Part shown: positions 60,120-64,000 of the stretch, one piece after another
How positions within the stretch are numbered: the stretch's first letter is position 1
Layout: every line of letters starts with the position of its first letter
DNA from: Marisa cornuarietis
Taxonomy: Eukaryota; Mollusca; Gastropoda; Architaenioglossa; Ampullariidae
DNA length: 64,000 bases
NCBI GenBank assembly: GCA_004794655.1
Contig: SMMW01000001.1
Location: 7,225,501 to 7,289,500, forward strand
Direction of reading: 5' to 3'
The notes under the pieces: generated by a model
What the model was told of the DNA's origin: nothing
The model's input: the letters and a program-made list of their open reading frames with translations, nothing else
The model's database searches: none
Made by a program: the position numbers and the translations under genes

Positions 60120-62369
60120 ATCATCTATCATTTAAGTCCAGCATGCCATTTCCCTTTTTCTTTTTAACTCGGTGTGAACTTGCTTCACTCTTTGAATCTT
60201 CCTCGACACAGCGTGGCGTATGCTTCACACAACACCAGAATGACAAAATGTGTGCACGTTCATCACCCACCCCTGTCTTCTATACCCCCGGTACTCGTGA
60301 TCTTAATGCAGTTGAATTTTGCACATTTTAACCGGAAAAAGGTAGAGATTGTGTCCTGTCGATTTTACTTCGTGTGACAATAAGAGAGATTTCGGGGCTC
60401 TTTTCATAAAGTTTGTTCTGAAGAATAAGACAGTATTTTAACAACATAGTTTCTTCCTATACTGCTTTTAAAATTCTCCAGCCATCTTCCCACCCACCTA
60501 GCACTTCCATTTCTATATTCTTTCTGACACGATGGTCTAAAATAAATTTTTATTCATACCCTTGAGACCTTCAGTTTATGTATATATATATATATTGTTT
60601 TTAGTGCGCGGCGCCGAACGATTACAGTCCTTTCCTGCCAATCATGTCCAAAATTGCCGTGGTTTCAGCCATTCGCATAATGTGTTCCCAAAGTTTCTGC
60701 CGGGTGCCTCATTGTTCAGTCTTGTATGGTGGTATGTAGTCTCAATTATGAAACATCTAGTTCATCACCGTCAGTCTGACTTTTGTTTGGGAACGGAAGG
60801 GGTGGATGGTGGTAACTATTGACATAGTCAAGTAGGGTTTCGTCTGTGAAGTTCTTTATCCAGAAAATGCGTAGGATCTTGTCATGGCACGCAGTACAGA
60901 GTTTTTTAAAGAAAAAGTTTCGATCTGTTTGCCAGCCAGAACCTACATCCATTGTGAAATACTTGCATCTCCCTCAGATGTTCAATTTAGTTCCTGTTCT
61001 ATAATACTGTAAGCATTTCTTCACCACCGAGAACGCACATGTTGTTGACGTTCACTGTAAGAGGTACTCATACCAACATCTACTCTTCTGAACAGTTTTC
61101 TAGGTTGAAATCCTCTCTTTCTAGGGATTCTAAACCCTCGTCCTTGGACGATTCTCTTCGTGACTTTCGCTTCAACTGAGGCAGATTTCTTAAGCCTACT
61201 GTATCCCGTATGGTAGATGGCAGGGGACTGGAGCTGGTTTTACGAATGACATTAAAGACATTTTTAATTAATGATTTTTAAAATCAATGAAATTTAATGT
61301 AAAAAAAACTGTCTTGATCTAAGCAAAGCTCGTTTTTAACCATAACTAATCGTGGCTTCACGTCTTTCCATTCCCTTCCGGAAGCAACCTGTCGAATTTC
61401 TTCAAAATCAGTTATCTGCTGCTTGATAAATTCGACTAGGACTCTTAATGAACTGCTACAATGGTATAGACGACTCACATTAAATACTCAAAATGTGAAC
61501 AAAAGTATTTAAAGAAAAGTGAATGTCATTGACATGATCGATAAAAGCCCACGCACATGATTGGCATCAACGGATCATCCATTCAAGCAAATTATTATTT
61601 TTCTGCCCATTCCTAACCATCATAATAAGGATGCAACAATATTAAAATTAAGTTTTGCTTAGGCAGCACTCTCTTTTCCAAAGGTTTAGCTAAATATCTC
61701 AATTACCTGCAATTTCACAGTTGTGGTCTGAACGTTGTCTAAATTACCTGCTATTTAACGTTTGTCCATACTGTTATTATAACCTTCGAGTGTCCCTCCG
61801 TGTGTATGCTGTGGGTAAAGGGGAAGGCGGAGAGAAGGAGGGGAGGAAGAGTAGGAATAACTGTCATCTGTCGGTTTCAATCGCCAACGTTTCACATGAA
61901 ACCGTCAGGTCACAGATGTGCGTTCTTGATCAATCCTGCAAGGAAGGCTAAGTGATGAAGACTTTCCCCCAACCCTTTCAAACAGTCAATTAGCGAAAGA
62001 AAGATTGAAACAGACGTCACGAAATCGATTAGACTGAGCCAGGAAAACAAGAGGGAACATCAATATCAATTAAAAACGATCCAAGGTCACCTCAGCAGTG
62101 CACTTTACCGTTCCGCTCCCTCATTCCACTCCACGAAATTTCACTAGCATCTCCCTCCAGGCTGATATATTTATTGTGTGGGTTTTATACCTTTGACACG
62201 AATTAACCACACAATATAAATACTATTTTTTTTACCAACGAAGTAGTTGATGCTGCGGTTATTAGAAATTCAAAGCATAGTTAGTGTGTTTGTGAGAATC
62301 AATGTACCGAATCTCGTTTTGCAATTTCTAACAAATAAACCCACTCTAAACTTCGAATCTAAATCATAA
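60120..62369. other. Intergenic sequence, nothing recognised
   Basis: Includes a short (TA)n run (60579-60596). Reading frames are short, mutually overlapping and without domains. Confidence 0.4.
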
Positions 62370-62605
62370 GAGGACGTAGTTATGAAGCGAGATCAAGTCG
62401 TTTCCGCAGGGCAAAATGGGGAACTCAAGGAAATTCGTATTGTTTCCGAAGTTATAACGTGATTTTCAGACCCCGCGGACACTACTCCATGTTTCTTTAC
62501 CCCAGGGCATCTTTGCCATCGTTTTATAACTTCGAAACCAAGACTCTTGTCATTGAGCTTCCCATGCTGCCCCAGGGCAACGATGTGCTTCATAACTACG
62601 TCCTC
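62370..62605. mobile_element. 236 bp fold-back element (MITE-like)
   Basis: The ends are a perfect 19 bp inverted repeat, GAGGACGTAGTTATGAAGC (62370-62388) and its complement (62587-62605). Inner arms also pair: GTTTCCGAAGTTATAACG (62442-62459) with 62520-62538, and GGGCAAAATGGGGAACTCA with the complement of the segment near 62553-62575. The whole unit is therefore an imperfect hairpin around a roughly 60 base loop. No coding capacity. Confidence 0.65.
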
Positions 62606-64000
62606 AGATGATGACGAGGCTAATTCTTGCAAGGAATGAAAGATAAACGAGAAAAAGGGCAGTGCTTATGACTGGGCATAAATCTCGAACAAACAAAGAA
62701 AGAAGGTAATCATTACACCGATAAAATAATTTCATTGTTTCTGGTTGGGTTTCATTGCTAAAAACCTATAAGCTCTTTAGTGTTGAAACGATCATTTTTA
62801 AAAACAAACTGTTTATGTTAATGTGAGCAAGTGCTTCTGCAAGCATGCATTTAATGCACATCACTTGAATTATAGAAAACACAGAATTCCCAGTCGGTAG
62901 GTGGAGAATCATTACCCTTATTGTTTCGTGTCAGTACGATTACGAACCTTCAAAGGACCGATTTGCTAGCTAAGTGTTTTGAGGATGCTATTTAAAGCAC
63001 AAACCAGTTAAGAGAGCCTCTAGAGATTTATAATGTTGGTCAGCCCTCATAGCATCCACTGTGGTAGTCTGACTTCAAAGGACATATAAAATTTCCCAAA
63101 AGATTTCTCAGAACTGCGCCTTAACCTAAGGGACAGTTTTGAAGCAGCGTTACACCTCTCCAACAGATCAGTTGGTCGCTCAGTCAGCTATGTTAGTCAG
63201 TCAACGTGTGAATGATCTTGACGATAACCTCGGCGGAAACTGAATCCCTTGACGTCAGTGGGTCATGTGAAAATGTATGTTTTGAAATCATCCCCTTAAA
63301 GAAAGGAATTGACCCATGTTCTTGTTTAGAAAACATACCGGCTTTGAAAGCAAAATCTAGCAAAGCAGTTGAAGAGCAGAAAGAGCAAAAGCAAGTCACG
63401 TGACGAGCACGTCATAGCCCCGTAAGACAAACTCGGGCATTAGGCTTGTGTTCATGAAACATTTTTTCCCAGTCTGTTACCTTATTCGGCTACCCACAGA
63501 TAGCGGCTAACTCCCTGTATTTATGGACTCGAGGGTAGACCTACCAAATCGTTTCGCGGGTCAGAGGAACCACTTTCAATGACTTTCTTCTAGAAAGATT
63601 AAAATATGGTGGATACCGATTAAGTTTAACACAAACGATCTTGATGTTTAAAAAATAACTTGACAAGTATAACGAAAGAGAACTGTTCGATACTGTTTCG
63701 TTGAATTCATAATCTGAGAATAGCAGACACCATAAAAAACGAAACTATGTATCTTAATCGACGTGTCCTTTGGTTTCTTCCCTTGGTCATTTTCTTTCCA
63801 AAGGACAACAATTTCATATTTAATAAAACCTGGACCATTCATTGGTGACAATGAATAAATTTGACTTTCCGCAGCGTCTTGCTTGCTTTTGTGATTTTTA
63901 AAACTCTTTTTCGTTTTAATTATAAAACTCGCGCTCCACCCTATGACCGAACCACGCATGCGCGTAGCATCCTTTTTCTGGTAGCTCTCGTTAAGCTTGT
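62606..64000. other. Right-edge sequence with promoter-like words
   Basis: TGACGTCA (63250-63257), the 10 bp palindrome GTCACGTGAC (63395-63404, a USF/TFE-type E-box) and CGCATGCGCG (63955-63964, NRF1-like) cluster within 715 bp. This could be a promoter for a gene to the right or a distal neurexin promoter. No exon was identified. Confidence 0.25.

Overview
This window is animal nuclear DNA: AT-rich, intron-dominated, full of microsatellites ((CA)n, (TG)n, (GA)n, (GTGA)n) and decayed transposable elements. The encoded proteins and the repeat style suggest a lophotrochozoan, most likely a mollusc and perhaps a gastropod. That placement is inference; no species-diagnostic marker was seen.

Two protein-coding genes are supported, both on the minus strand. 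(1) At the left, three exons (2287-4438) encode the N-terminus of the Ral GTPase-activating protein beta subunit (RALGAPB). Its start codon is at 4436-4438 and the rest lies beyond the left edge. (2) From 48803 down to 11496, sixteen coding exons make an apparently complete alpha-neurexin. Order: signal peptide, LNS1, EGF-A, LNS2, LNS3, EGF-B, LNS4, LNS5, EGF-C, LNS6, a very long acidic/mucin-like stalk, a cysteine loop, one transmembrane helix, and a short cytoplasmic tail ending EWYV (PDZ ligand). With the splice sites read here, the exons sum to 5190 nt (1729 codons plus stop) and every phase is compatible.

Layout. 1-2286: RALGAPB intron. 4439-7300: RALGAPB 5' end and promoter side, a ~600 bp inverted-repeat DNA element (5514-6110), and a fossil CR1-like LINE reverse transcriptase (about 6125-7100, minus). 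7300-11495: probable long neurexin 3' UTR. 11496-48828: neurexin exons and introns with microsatellites, a hAT-like MITE, SINE-like heads, a small perfect hairpin and a candidate cassette microexon at the conserved splice site 4 position. 48829-64000: upstream of the neurexin start codon, with candidate noncoding 5' exons (about 51.6 and 53.2 kb), CRE-type palindromes, a decayed THAP-domain fragment (plus strand, 55.2-55.5 kb), a second hAT-like MITE copy, minisatellites and a 236 bp fold-back element (62370-62605).

Alpha-neurexin is a presynaptic adhesion receptor, and RalGAP beta is the obligate partner of the catalytic RalGAP alpha subunits. They are neighbours here, but nothing in the sequence links them functionally. 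No novel multi-gene system was found. The most unusual items are the 295-codon neurexin stalk exon, the weak donor or possible read-through stop just before it, the cluster of full CRE palindromes, and several unclassified inverted-repeat elements.
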